In this document: in pieces, positions 35,783-44,339 of the stretch
How positions within the stretch are numbered: the first letter of the stretch is position 1
Layout of the letters: every line of letters begins with the position of its first letter
Origin: Mycolicibacterium sp. BiH015
Lineage (GTDB): Bacteria > Actinomycetota > Actinomycetes > Mycobacteriales > Mycobacteriaceae
DNA length: 64,000 nucleotides
Assembly: GCF_027706845.1 (NCBI RefSeq)
Contig: NZ_JAQGCZ010000019.1
Span: forward strand, 1-64,000
Direction of reading: 5' to 3'
Position numbers and translations under genes: made by a program
The notes under the pieces: model-generated
What the model was told of the DNA's origin: nothing
The model's input: only the letters and a program-made list of their open reading frames with translations
The model's database searches: none

Positions 35783-37005
35783 GTCAACTCGAGTTCGAGG
35801 TGGTCGAGCCGTCGCACCAAGATGCTGGGCAGCCAACAACCTACCTCAACGGCCCTGATCCAGTCGGTGCGCTCCAAAGTCGTCCGCAACACTGTCGTCG
35901 CCTCCAGCCGAGCGAGCGCGGCACCGACGCAGAAATGCGCGCCCTTGCCGAAAGTCATGTGGCTCTTGCCGCGTGGGCGGTCCAGTCGGAACTCGTTCGG
36001 GTCATCGAACTGGCTAGGATCGCGATTGACGGCACCCCACAGCAGAAGGAGCCGCGACCCGGCCGACAGCGACACTCCCCCGAGAGTGGTGTCGGACACG
36101 ACGTGCCGGTAATGCCCACGAAACGGGGGTTCGAACCGCAGCGCCTCCTCGATGAAGGCGGGGAGCAGTTCGGGCTCGCGCCTCAGCCTGCGCTGCAGAT
36201 CCGGGCGGGTGGACAGCAGCCACATCGCTGTGCCGAGAAGTGAGGCAGTCGATTCGCCGCCCGCACTGAACAGGGTCAGCATGATCACGCGCGCAGACGT
36301 GTCATCGAGCCGACCTGACTCGCATGCTGTCGCGAGATCGCCCAGCAGGTTGTCACCGGGATCCGCTGCGGCGCAGTCGAAGTGCTCGCTGATGTAGCCA
36401 CTGAGTTCCATCGCGGCCATAGCTGCCGCGTTCAGCTGCTCTGCGGAGACCAGTCCGTCGAACAGTTGCGTGGTGGCGTATCCGGACGCGATGAGCATGT
36501 CGACATCCTCGGCGGGCAAGCCGATGATCCGCGCCACCACCATCATCGGGAGCCGATTCGCGACCGCGCTCATCCATTCGATGCGACTGCCCTCGACACC
36601 GTCGGTCAGCAGCCCGTCAGCGGTCTCGCCGACGAATTCCTCAGCCGCCTTGATGCGCTTGGCTGCGAGCTGCGGAACGAGCATCTTGCGGTGCTGCGCG
36701 TGCGCGGGGCCGTCGGCCGTCGCCAAGACGTGTGACGCGCCGCCCAGCCCCTCCATCTCCGCCGCCCTGACCCCGCCCTGTGCCGAATACGTCATGGCGG
36801 CAGTCAGATTCGATGAGAAAATCTCGGGTCGTGCGATGACCTCGTTGACTTCGTCCCAGCCACACACGACATGGAAGGACGAATCTCCGATGCGGTGCAC
36901 TGGCCCCAACGCACGCATCCGCTCGTACAGTGGGTAGGGATCCTGAATGCTGGCGTCGTCGAAGAACTCGATCGTGCCGCGGTCGCCCCTCCGGGTGTGC
37001 CTCAC
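35779..37005 (-). CDS. Cytochrome P450 monooxygenase
   Basis: 408 residues starting at GTG 37005, 6 bp after the upstream P450. Heme-Cys motif FGKGAHFCVGAALARLE, ExxR as EEALRF, and I-helix SAGGESTAS with Gly/Glu before Ser/Thr. A soluble bacterial class I P450 needing a ferredoxin and reductase. Second of two tandem P450 genes; substrate unknown, perhaps a steroid or branched lipid. Confidence 0.93.
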   Translation of the reverse strand: MRHTRRGDRGTIEFFDDASIQDPYPLYERMRALGPVHRIGDSSFHVVCGWDEVNEVIARPEIFSSNLTAAMTYSAQGGVRAAEMEGLGGASHVLATADGPAHAQHRKMLVPQLAAKRIKAAEEFVGETADGLLTDGVEGSRIEWMSAVANRLPMMVVARIIGLPAEDVDMLIASGYATTQLFDGLVSAEQLNAAAMAAMELSGYISEHFDCAAADPGDNLLGDLATACESGRLDDTSARVIMLTLFSAGGESTASLLGTAMWLLSTRPDLQRRLRREPELLPAFIEEALRFEPPFRGHYRHVVSDTTLGGVSLSAGSRLLLLWGAVNRDPSQFDDPNEFRLDRPRGKSHMTFGKGAHFCVGAALARLEATTVLRTTLERTDWIRAVEVGCWLPSILVRRLDHLELELT

Positions 37006-37011
37006 CGGAGG

Positions 37012-38226
37012 TCAGCGGTAGTCCAGGGTGACAGGCAGGCGATCGTAGGTGTGAACGAGAGACGATGGCCGGAGTACACCCTCACCGGTGACGCGCAGCC
37101 CCTTCGTCCGCTTGATCAACTCGTCGAGAACCACGCGCGCTTCCCGTCGGGCCAGCGCGGCGCCCATGCAGAAGTGCTCCCCGACCCCGAAGCCGAGATG
37201 CCCCGCGGCGTCGGCGCGATGGACGTCGAACTGCTCTGCGGTCGGTCCCCAGTGCTCGGCGTCGCGATTGGCCGACGCGTAGGCCAGCAGCAGCCCGTCG
37301 CCCTCCCGAATCGTCACTCCGCGGACCTCGACGTCGTGAGCGGCTTGCCGCGCCATACTCATCACGGGCGTCCACCAACGCAGCACCTCCTCCACCGCGT
37401 TATTGCCCACCTCGGGATCAGCGAGTGCTTGCTGGGCTTGGTCGGGGTGCATGTCGAAACAGGCTGCGATGCCGGCAATCAGGCTCTGCGTGGTCTCGCT
37501 GCCGGCCGCCAAGAGGGTGAGCGCGTACGTCATCACCTGGATCTCGTTCAACGGCTCACCGTCGATGCGCACCTGGGACAGCATCGACAGCAGATCGTCG
37601 GTGGGTGCGCTCGCGCGTTCGGCGACGAGCGCCATCAGATAGGGCGCCACCTCCCCGAAGATCAATTCCATGTCGCCGTCGTCCGCGACGCCGCTGCCCA
37701 CCTTCGCGATCGTGGTGGCCCAGCCCGCCACCTTCGCCCAGTCCTCTTCCGGCACACCGAGCAGATGGGCGAAGACGTACACCGGGAACGGCTCGGCGAC
37801 TCGTTCTATCCAGTCGAACTCCCCGTCGGGGAGGCCGTCGAAGATGGTGGCGATCACCTCGCGTACCCGGTCCTCGATCTTGGCCACAGCTGCAGGAGTG
37901 AAGCGCACGCCGATCGCTTTGCGGTGTGCGCGATGCTCCGGCGGGTCCATGAAGAGGATTCCGCGGCCGCCGTACCCCTGGGGGTCGCGGCCCTCACGAT
38001 GCGCGATCAGGTCCATCATGATGCCGATGCGTTCGGACTTGAACTTCTCGGGCCGCGCGGAGATCGTCTTGATGTCGGCGTATTTCGTGACGACCCAGAA
38101 CTTGCCCTGCTCGTACCAGTGCACCGGATCCGTGTCACGCAGGTGCAGGAACGTCGCGTTGGGGTCACCGAGGTAAAACGAAGCGTCGTCGAAACGGGCT
38201 TCGGACAGGGCTGTGGTCGTCACCAT
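37012..38226 (-). CDS. Cytochrome P450 monooxygenase
   Basis: 404 residues. ATG 38226 is chosen because it starts the conserved N-terminus; the longer frame to 38313 runs through the regulatory dyads. Heme motif FGVGEHFCMGAALARRE, I-helix AAGSETTQ, ExxR as EEVLRW. It resembles mycobacterial P450s that oxidise sterol side chains (CYP125/142 relatives), but I cannot name the family. First gene of its operon, divergent from the double CoA-transferase. Confidence 0.93.
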   Translation of the reverse strand: MVTTTALSEARFDDASFYLGDPNATFLHLRDTDPVHWYEQGKFWVVTKYADIKTISARPEKFKSERIGIMMDLIAHREGRDPQGYGGRGILFMDPPEHRAHRKAIGVRFTPAAVAKIEDRVREVIATIFDGLPDGEFDWIERVAEPFPVYVFAHLLGVPEEDWAKVAGWATTIAKVGSGVADDGDMELIFGEVAPYLMALVAERASAPTDDLLSMLSQVRIDGEPLNEIQVMTYALTLLAAGSETTQSLIAGIAACFDMHPDQAQQALADPEVGNNAVEEVLRWWTPVMSMARQAAHDVEVRGVTIREGDGLLLAYASANRDAEHWGPTAEQFDVHRADAAGHLGFGVGEHFCMGAALARREARVVLDELIKRTKGLRVTGEGVLRPSSLVHTYDRLPVTLDYR

Positions 38227-38231
38227 TCCTG

Positions 38232-38260
38232 AACAATAGAACATCATATGTGAATGTGTG
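38232..38260. promoter_or_regulatory. Regulon dyad proximal to the P450 gene
   Basis: Left arm AACAATAGAAC, 7-nt spacer, right arm GTGAATGTGTG; 16 of 22 arm bases match the reference. It starts 6 bp upstream of the P450 ATG at 38226, so binding would block a leaderless or short-leader transcript. Confidence 0.6.
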
Positions 38261-38289
38261 AAGCGCGTCTCTCTGCCGTGAAGTTGGAC

Positions 38290-38318
38290 AACAATCGAAC
38301 GAATACTGTTCAATTGTT
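38290..38318. promoter_or_regulatory. Regulon dyad, best (reference) site
   Basis: Left arm AACAATCGAAC, spacer GAATACT, right arm GTTCAATTGTT; the arms are complementary at 10 of 11 positions. It lies between the divergent P450 (38226) and CoA-transferase (38358) genes and is the most symmetrical copy in the window. Confidence 0.75.
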
Positions 38319-38357
38319 ATGTTCAAAAGATTCGACCACGGCAGGAGCTGACGCGAG

Positions 38358-40445
38358 GTGACCGACGCAGTGCCGACCTCGGAGTTTCTGTCGGGAATCC
38401 GGGTGCTGCAAGCCGGCAGCGGCGTGACCGGATCTGCGGCCGCTGCGTTGCTCGCATTCCTCGGCGCCGATGTCACCAGAACTGCACCGACGCGCAATTG
38501 CCGAGCTGGGCCGCTCATCGCCACGGCCAACGGGACGGCGGCGGCCGTAGACCTCGTACTGGACCGCGGAAAGAACGTCCTGGCCGACGGAATCGACGCG
38601 GACCCCGCCGACTACGACATCGTCATCACGGACGGCGCCGCATCGGCTGTCGCCCCGCGCGACGGACTCGTACTCGTCACGGTGTCACCCTTCGGTGCGA
38701 CCGGCCCGCTGAGCCACAGACCGGGGGGCGAGATCACCATGCAGGCCAGCGGCGGCCTGCTGGCCACCATCGAGGACGCCGCCGGCGTCCCTGTGCCGGC
38801 GCCCGGCTACGTCGCATCGAAGGCCGCGGGCGCGGTGACGGCACTGGCCGCCCTGCACGGGTTGGACCGCCGCAACCGCGACGGCGGCGCGGTCGTGGTC
38901 GACGTGTCAGCTCAAGAGGCCGTCATCTTCACGGCGGCTCTACCGGAGTGTGCGCACGTCCTGTATCGATGCCCTGGCCGGGCGGGCAGCGGACGCTACC
39001 TGGCGCCGTCCGGCGTATTCCCTTGCCGCGACGGCCTCGTCCGCATCACCGCTGTGGAGAACCATCAATGGAAGGGACTTCGGGCCGCCCTCGGCAACCC
39101 GGAATGGGCGGCCGGGCTGGACGAGCGGCCCGCCCGCATCGAGAACGCTGACCTCATCAACGCTCGGGTGACCGAGTGGACGTCCGAACAGCACAAGGCC
39201 CACTGTGCAGACCTGCTGCAAGCCCATGGCGTGCCGTCCACTCCGGTCAATCACCCATCAGAACTCCTCGCATCGCCACAGTTCGCGCACCGAGGGTCGT
39301 TGCATTCCGTTCGACTCGCCGGAACCGACACAGTGGTTCTCGGTCCGCCGTGGTCGGTCAATCGGGGGTTCCCTACCGCGCAGGCGCGGCGGAAAGGGCT
39401 CGCCGGCTTGCGCATCGCCGAACTGACCCATGTGCTGGCCGGCCCGATCGTGGGTGCTCTGCTCGGAGCCATGGGCGCTACCGTCGCGCGCATCGAGGAT
39501 CCCGAACGACTCGACATATACCGCCGCAGCGGGCCGTTCGCCGACGGTGTCGCAGGCCCGGAGCGGGGCGCCTACTACGCGGTGGCCAATCATTCCAAGC
39601 GCAGCGTGTTGCTTGATCCGGCCCACCCCCGTGAAGACGTGGCCGCGATCCTTGCGGATTCGGACGTGCTGATCGAGAACGTGGGCTCCTCTCGACTGCA
39701 GCGGCTCGGGGTTGATCCGGGCCAGCTCGGCGAATCAGGGCGGTTGACGCTGCGCGTTTCAGGCTTCGGCTCAGATGGCCCACTGGCGGGATACCGTGTG
39801 TACGCCAACAACGTTCAGTCCTACGGCGGGCTCGCAGGCCTGACCACGACACCCGACGGGACCCCCGCGCGCTTGGGCACCGTCCTCGCGGACCCACTTT
39901 CGTCGGTGGTCGGCGCCGTGGTGGTCGCCGCGTGGGCGATCGGGCCGTGTCGAACCACCGGAGCGGTTGTCGATCTCTCGATGGCCGAGGTGGTCGCGTC
40001 GACCGTGTCCGAGTTCGTGGCGGCCGCGCTGACCGAACACCAGCCGGCCAACGACGCCGTAGCCCGCGGTGTCCACCGTGCAACTGACAATCGTTGGGTA
40101 GCAGTCGAACTGCGCGATGAGAAGACCCACGCCGAGCAGGCGGAGCTCGTGGCGATGCTCATCGCCACGAACCGCGCCGACGACGCGGCATTCAAACTGC
40201 AGGGTGCAGGCATCGAAGCCGCGGTCATCCGCCGCGCCGACGAACTGGTCACCGACCCGCACCTGGCAGCTCGCGGATTCTTCCCCGAGATCGCACATCC
40301 CGACCCGGATCTTGGTATCGGCCGGCTGGTCGGGCTGCCGTGGCGATTTTCCGGGGAGGGCCCGGTGCCACTCGCACCGCCGCCCGCACTCGGGAGTTCG
40401 ACCGCCCACTACACGAGGACATCGCATGCCGACACCACCATCTGA
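38358..40445 (+). CDS. Double-length class III (CaiB/BaiF) CoA-transferase
   Basis: 695 residues, two CaiB/BaiF domains fused: the first covers about 1-330, the second about 340-695 (GLRIAELTHVLAGPIVGALL). Single-domain enzymes are about 400 residues. Family members move CoA between acids through an aspartyl-CoA intermediate; the first half reads GGEITMQASGG where Asp is usual, so one half may be structural. GTG start with AGGAG about 10 nt upstream. It heads an operon with a DUF35-like protein and a thiolase-like protein. Confidence 0.88.
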   Translation: MTDAVPTSEFLSGIRVLQAGSGVTGSAAAALLAFLGADVTRTAPTRNCRAGPLIATANGTAAAVDLVLDRGKNVLADGIDADPADYDIVITDGAASAVAPRDGLVLVTVSPFGATGPLSHRPGGEITMQASGGLLATIEDAAGVPVPAPGYVASKAAGAVTALAALHGLDRRNRDGGAVVVDVSAQEAVIFTAALPECAHVLYRCPGRAGSGRYLAPSGVFPCRDGLVRITAVENHQWKGLRAALGNPEWAAGLDERPARIENADLINARVTEWTSEQHKAHCADLLQAHGVPSTPVNHPSELLASPQFAHRGSLHSVRLAGTDTVVLGPPWSVNRGFPTAQARRKGLAGLRIAELTHVLAGPIVGALLGAMGATVARIEDPERLDIYRRSGPFADGVAGPERGAYYAVANHSKRSVLLDPAHPREDVAAILADSDVLIENVGSSRLQRLGVDPGQLGESGRLTLRVSGFGSDGPLAGYRVYANNVQSYGGLAGLTTTPDGTPARLGTVLADPLSSVVGAVVVAAWAIGPCRTTGAVVDLSMAEVVASTVSEFVAAALTEHQPANDAVARGVHRATDNRWVAVELRDEKTHAEQAELVAMLIATNRADDAAFKLQGAGIEAAVIRRADELVTDPHLAARGFFPEIAHPDPDLGIGRLVGLPWRFSGEGPVPLAPPPALGSSTAHYTRTSHADTTI

Positions 40446-40665
40446 CCGCGTCGCCACTGTGTGGTCATCGACGTTCATTCCGTCGAAGTCGCCGTTTTCG
40501 GATTTCGGGGCCGACGGCTACAGCGTCGCGTGGGTCGACACGGCCGAGGGACGCATCCAGGTGCTGGTCGAAGGCGACCGGCCGGCTTCGGGCACCGTCG
40601 GCGCGGTGGTCGTGAGGACCCTCGACGAGCAGGCGGTCGACGTCTTCACCGCGGGTCACGCGTGA
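40426..40665 (+). CDS. Short DUF35/OB-fold protein without zinc ribbon
   Basis: 79 residues from ATG 40426, overlapping the CoA-transferase by 20 nt and the thiolase-like gene by 4 nt (GTGA). An OB-fold segment is visible (DGYSVAWVDTAEGRIQVLVE) but there are no Cys pairs. It is probably the minimal partner of the next protein. Confidence 0.75.
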   Translation: MPTPPSDRVATVWSSTFIPSKSPFSDFGADGYSVAWVDTAEGRIQVLVEGDRPASGTVGAVVVRTLDEQAVDVFTAGHA

Positions 40666-41780
40666 ACACGACATATCTCACCGGAGTCGGGCTCACCGAG
40701 TTCGGCAGACACGGTGAGATCCCGCTGTCGGACCTCGGTGTCGCTGCGGCTCGAAAAGCTCTGGCGGACGCCGAAATCGACTATGCCGACGTCGGCGAGG
40801 TCTTCACCGCGTCGGCGCTGGCCCCACCCCAGACAGGCTTGAGGGTCGCCCTCGCTCTGGGGCGCACGGGGATTCCCGTGACCGCGATTGAAAGCGCCTC
40901 GGCAGGTGGTCTTGTCGCGCTTCGCCACGCTGTGTGGGCGGTCGCGTCCGGACGCTGTCGAACAGCCTTGGCGATCGGCTATGAGAAGACAACCGCTTTG
41001 GAACCGGGCGGCGTCGTTCCCGCTGCGGTCGGCTTCTGGGATCGCTTCCCCCCGCAAACCCACTATGCCATCGAAGCGGCACGGTGGCTGTACGACTCAG
41101 GCTGCGGCCCCGATGTCATCGCGGCGGTTGCGGCCAAGTCGCACAACCACGCCCGGCTCAATCCGCTGGCGGCCAGGCGAAGCGTCGAACCGGTCACCGT
41201 CGCCGACGTCCTCGGTGCGCGCATGGTGGCCGAGCCCCTGACCAAGATGATGTGCCACGCATCCGTCGACGGAGGTGCGGCGGTGGTCGTCACCGCGGAC
41301 CCACGCCCCCGATCGGTGTCGGTCCTCTCGATCGAACAGACAAGCTGGCCGGCAGATCCGGCATGGCCGCTCGTCGGGCCCGTCGTGGGGCCACCGTCGC
41401 AGTTGACCCTGACCGCTCAACGGGCGTACGCGGCCGCCGGCGTGACGCCTTCCGACATCGACGTGGTGTCCCTGCACGACATGTGCGCCAGCGAGGAGAT
41501 CACGGCCCTGGTGGCGATGGGACTGGCCGACTCATCCGACATCGCGAAGCTGGTCGAGGCCGGCGGCCTCGCCTACGACGGGGCACTCCCGGTGAACACC
41601 GACGGCGGCTGCATCGCACGTGGCCACCCGATCGGAGCCACCGGCCTGGCGCAAGCCGCGGAGGTGGTCGTCCAACTGCGCGGTGAGGCGCAGCACCGAC
41701 AGGTGCGCAGTCCCCGCATCGGGTTGGTTCAGGCGGTGGGAGGCGGTGGCTCGTGCGCCGCCGCCGTGCTCAGAGCCTGA
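40662..41780 (+). CDS. Thiolase-like (SCP2/Ltp type) putative retro-aldolase
   Basis: 372 residues. GTG 40662 is set by GTGA overlap. Thiolase fold with C-terminal GGCIARGHPIGATGLAQ and VGGGGSCAA, but the nucleophile position reads IESASAGGLVAL, with no Cys. The GHP His is kept. Coupled to a small OB-fold partner, it looks like a second Ltp2/ChsH2-type aldolase pair rather than a true thiolase. Convergent with the CoA-transferase on the other strand. Confidence 0.88.
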   Translation: MNTTYLTGVGLTEFGRHGEIPLSDLGVAAARKALADAEIDYADVGEVFTASALAPPQTGLRVALALGRTGIPVTAIESASAGGLVALRHAVWAVASGRCRTALAIGYEKTTALEPGGVVPAAVGFWDRFPPQTHYAIEAARWLYDSGCGPDVIAAVAAKSHNHARLNPLAARRSVEPVTVADVLGARMVAEPLTKMMCHASVDGGAAVVVTADPRPRSVSVLSIEQTSWPADPAWPLVGPVVGPPSQLTLTAQRAYAAAGVTPSDIDVVSLHDMCASEEITALVAMGLADSSDIAKLVEAGGLAYDGALPVNTDGGCIARGHPIGATGLAQAAEVVVQLRGEAQHRQVRSPRIGLVQAVGGGGSCAAAVLRA

Positions 41781-43001
41781 TCATGCAATCGCGCCGCTCT
41801 CCTTGAGTGCCATCACCCGGTCCCAGTCGCCGCCGAGTTCGAGAATGAGTTCCTCGGTGTGCGCGGCGAACTCCGGCATGGGACTCAGTGACAACGGCGT
41901 CTCGTCGTAGAGCACCGGGCTCGCCACCAGATCGAAGGTCTGTCCGCCCTGTTCCACCGCTACGACATTGCCGTTGGCGCGGACCTGCGGGTCTATCGCC
42001 ACCTCGGCGGTGTTCTGCACCGGCGCCCACTGCCCGTCGAAACCGTCGAGGACTGTCCGCCAGTGCTCCAACGGCTGAGCGCCGATTGTCGCGCGCAGCA
42101 CCTCGATCGCGGCAGGCGCATTGGCGGCAAGCAAGGCGTGACTTGCAAATCGCTCGTCGGTGGCGAGCTCGGGCACCCCGACCCGGCGACAGAACTCGGC
42201 GAAATAGCGGAACCCCTGCAGCATGGACACCCCGAGGAACCTGCCGTCCGATGTGCGGTAGAACCCGACCAGTGGGTTGTTCGGCGTGACGTTCGCGCCG
42301 CCCGGATTGGTCTGCCACGGTGTTCCGCTCGCCAGTGCCGCGTTGATCGCGACCCCTGAGGCCCACACACCCACCCCTAACAGCGAGATGTCCACCACCC
42401 GAGCCGTTCCCGTGCGCTCGCGTTCGAACAGCGCTGCCGCGATTCCACCGGCGATGGTCATGCCGCCGATCGAATCGCCATATGCCGGGCCCGGCTGGGG
42501 CACCACGCCGTCCAGATCGCACGGCGTCGACCCGAGCGCTCCGGCGGCGCGGCTCCAGAACCCGGTCATGTCGTAGCCGCCTTTGCCCGCGTCCGGACCC
42601 AATGGCCCGTAGGCGCTGCCGCGGGCATAGACGATGTCGGGGTTCTCGGCTCGAACATCGTCGACGTCGATTCGTAGCTTCTTACGCGCATCCGGCAGGA
42701 AGTTGGTCAGAAAAACGTCGCTGGAGCGCGCGATCTCCATGAGCAGTTCATGCCCGTCGGGTGTCGACATGTCCAGAGCCACGGACCGTTTGCCGCGATT
42801 GGCGTGCTCCATCACGGGGTTGCGTTCGCCCTCGACGGTGATGTGCCCGAGCTGCTTGAGACCGCGCTGCGAGTCACCCGTTCGGGGGTGCTCGATCTTG
42901 ATGACGTCTGCCCCCCAGTCCGCCAGAACCGCACCTGCTGCAGGTACAAAGGTCCACTGAGCCACTTCGAGGACACGCACTCCGGACATCGGCCCGCTCA
43001 T
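41781..43001 (-). CDS. Class III (CaiB/BaiF) CoA-transferase
   Basis: 406 residues, single domain. N-terminal VRVLEVAQWTFVPAAGAVLA with WGADVIKIEHP; the active-site Asp is plausibly in GGYDMTGFWSRAAG. Normal family size. It stands alone on the minus strand, divergent from another CoA-transferase gene pair with a regulon dyad between, and meets the thiolase-like gene end to end. Confidence 0.92.
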   Translation of the reverse strand: MSGPMSGVRVLEVAQWTFVPAAGAVLADWGADVIKIEHPRTGDSQRGLKQLGHITVEGERNPVMEHANRGKRSVALDMSTPDGHELLMEIARSSDVFLTNFLPDARKKLRIDVDDVRAENPDIVYARGSAYGPLGPDAGKGGYDMTGFWSRAAGALGSTPCDLDGVVPQPGPAYGDSIGGMTIAGGIAAALFERERTGTARVVDISLLGVGVWASGVAINAALASGTPWQTNPGGANVTPNNPLVGFYRTSDGRFLGVSMLQGFRYFAEFCRRVGVPELATDERFASHALLAANAPAAIEVLRATIGAQPLEHWRTVLDGFDGQWAPVQNTAEVAIDPQVRANGNVVAVEQGGQTFDLVASPVLYDETPLSLSPMPEFAAHTEELILELGGDWDRVMALKESGAIA

Positions 43002-43072
43002 CGACCATCCACTCCGTTCGCTCTACACGTCCCATGGGTCATGAACGCCATCACTGACCACCGCCATAACTG

Positions 43073-43101
43073 TACAAAAGAACACAGAGTGTTTATTTGC
43101 G
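43073..43101. promoter_or_regulatory. Regulon dyad between two CoA-transferase genes
   Basis: Left arm TACAAAAGAAC, 7-nt spacer, right arm GTTTATTTGCG; 15 of 22 arm bases match the reference. The right arm ends 2 bp before ATG 43104, so the transcript is probably leaderless. Confidence 0.55.
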
Positions 43102-43103
43102 AT

Positions 43104-44339
43104 ATGGTAGCGGTCGTGGCAAGTGCGTTGTCACACCTTCGGGTGTGCGATCTCAGTGGACAGTTGGCGGGCGCAGGCGCGACCAAGATCCTCGCCGCGT
43201 TCGGAGCCCAGGTCATCCGTGTCGAGGATCCGGTGACCCGCGGCATGTGGGACGCATTGCGTGGGGTGGGGCCGTATGTCGACGACCGCCGCGGCGTCGA
43301 CTTGGGCGCCGGATTCAACAATCACAACGTCGGCAAACAGGGCGTCACGATCAACCTGCGCACTGACGAGGGCGTGCGGTTACTCCGCGAACTCGTCGCC
43401 GTCAGCGATGTCGTCTGCGAAAACTTCGCCGCGGGCGTGATGGAGAAACGCGGCTTCGGATACGAGGCACTCAAGAGCATCAAGCCCGACATCGTCTACG
43501 TGTCGAACTGCGGATTCGGCCACACAGGACCGTATCGCGACTTCAAGACGTGGGGCCCGATCGTCCAGGCGGTCAGTGGACTGACCGCCACGTCCGGACT
43601 GCCCGACACCGAGCCGGCCGGCTGGGGCTTCTCGTATATGGACCATGGGTCCGCGTTCTACATGACGGTGGCGATCCTGGCCGCGTTGCACCATCGCGAA
43701 CGTACGGGCGAGGGTCAGCACGTCGACTTGGCCACGGTGCCCGCCGGGATTGCGATGCTACCGACCGAAATTCTGGAGTGGACCGTGAATGGGCGCGCCA
43801 CGGGGCCGGGCGGAAACCGCGCCGACTTCGGCGAGTGCGCGCCCCACGGCGTCTATCCGTGTCGCGGAGACGATCGGTGGATCGCGGTTGCCTGCCGTGA
43901 CGACCGAGAGGTCGCCCTGCTGGCGAAGGTGCTGGACGAGCCGGCATTGACCGCCGACAGGTTCGCCTCCCTCGCGCAACGACTGGCGGCGGCCGATGAA
44001 CTCGACGCGATCATCGGCGCCGCCACCGCGACGAGAGTGGCCGGTAGCCTCGCCGACGACCTCATCGGCGCCGGTATCCCTGCCAGTGTTGTCAAGAGTC
44101 CACCGGAGCGAATCGACGGCGATCCGGATCTCGCGCGAGATGGCTTGTTTCCCACGGTGACCCATCCCGACATCGGCAATGTCCGGGTGGAGGGGATCCC
44201 CATGACGTTCTCGGCGACACCGTGGAGCATCGACAGGAGCGCGCCCAAACTCGGTCAGCACAACCGCGAGATCTTTGGCGGGCTCCTCGGCCACGATGAC
44301 CAGACCCTCGACGACTGGGCCGGAAGAGGTGTGATCTGA
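43104..44339 (+). CDS. Class III CoA-transferase, first of a coupled pair
   Basis: 411 residues. ATG 43104 is the first in-frame start before the conserved LRVCDLSGQLAGAGATKILA; the longer frame upstream crosses the divergent promoter. Shows FGAQVIRVEDP and WGPIVQAVSGLT. Its stop overlaps the next gene's proposed CTG start. The adjacent pair may form a heteromer. Confidence 0.9.
   Translation: MVAVVASALSHLRVCDLSGQLAGAGATKILAAFGAQVIRVEDPVTRGMWDALRGVGPYVDDRRGVDLGAGFNNHNVGKQGVTINLRTDEGVRLLRELVAVSDVVCENFAAGVMEKRGFGYEALKSIKPDIVYVSNCGFGHTGPYRDFKTWGPIVQAVSGLTATSGLPDTEPAGWGFSYMDHGSAFYMTVAILAALHHRERTGEGQHVDLATVPAGIAMLPTEILEWTVNGRATGPGGNRADFGECAPHGVYPCRGDDRWIAVACRDDREVALLAKVLDEPALTADRFASLAQRLAAADELDAIIGAATATRVAGSLADDLIGAGIPASVVKSPPERIDGDPDLARDGLFPTVTHPDIGNVRVEGIPMTFSATPWSIDRSAPKLGQHNREIFGGLLGHDDQTLDDWAGRGVI

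Noticed and set aside
36871-38232. 453-residue plus-strand open frame
   Set aside because: Antisense to a clear P450 gene; no recognisable domain.
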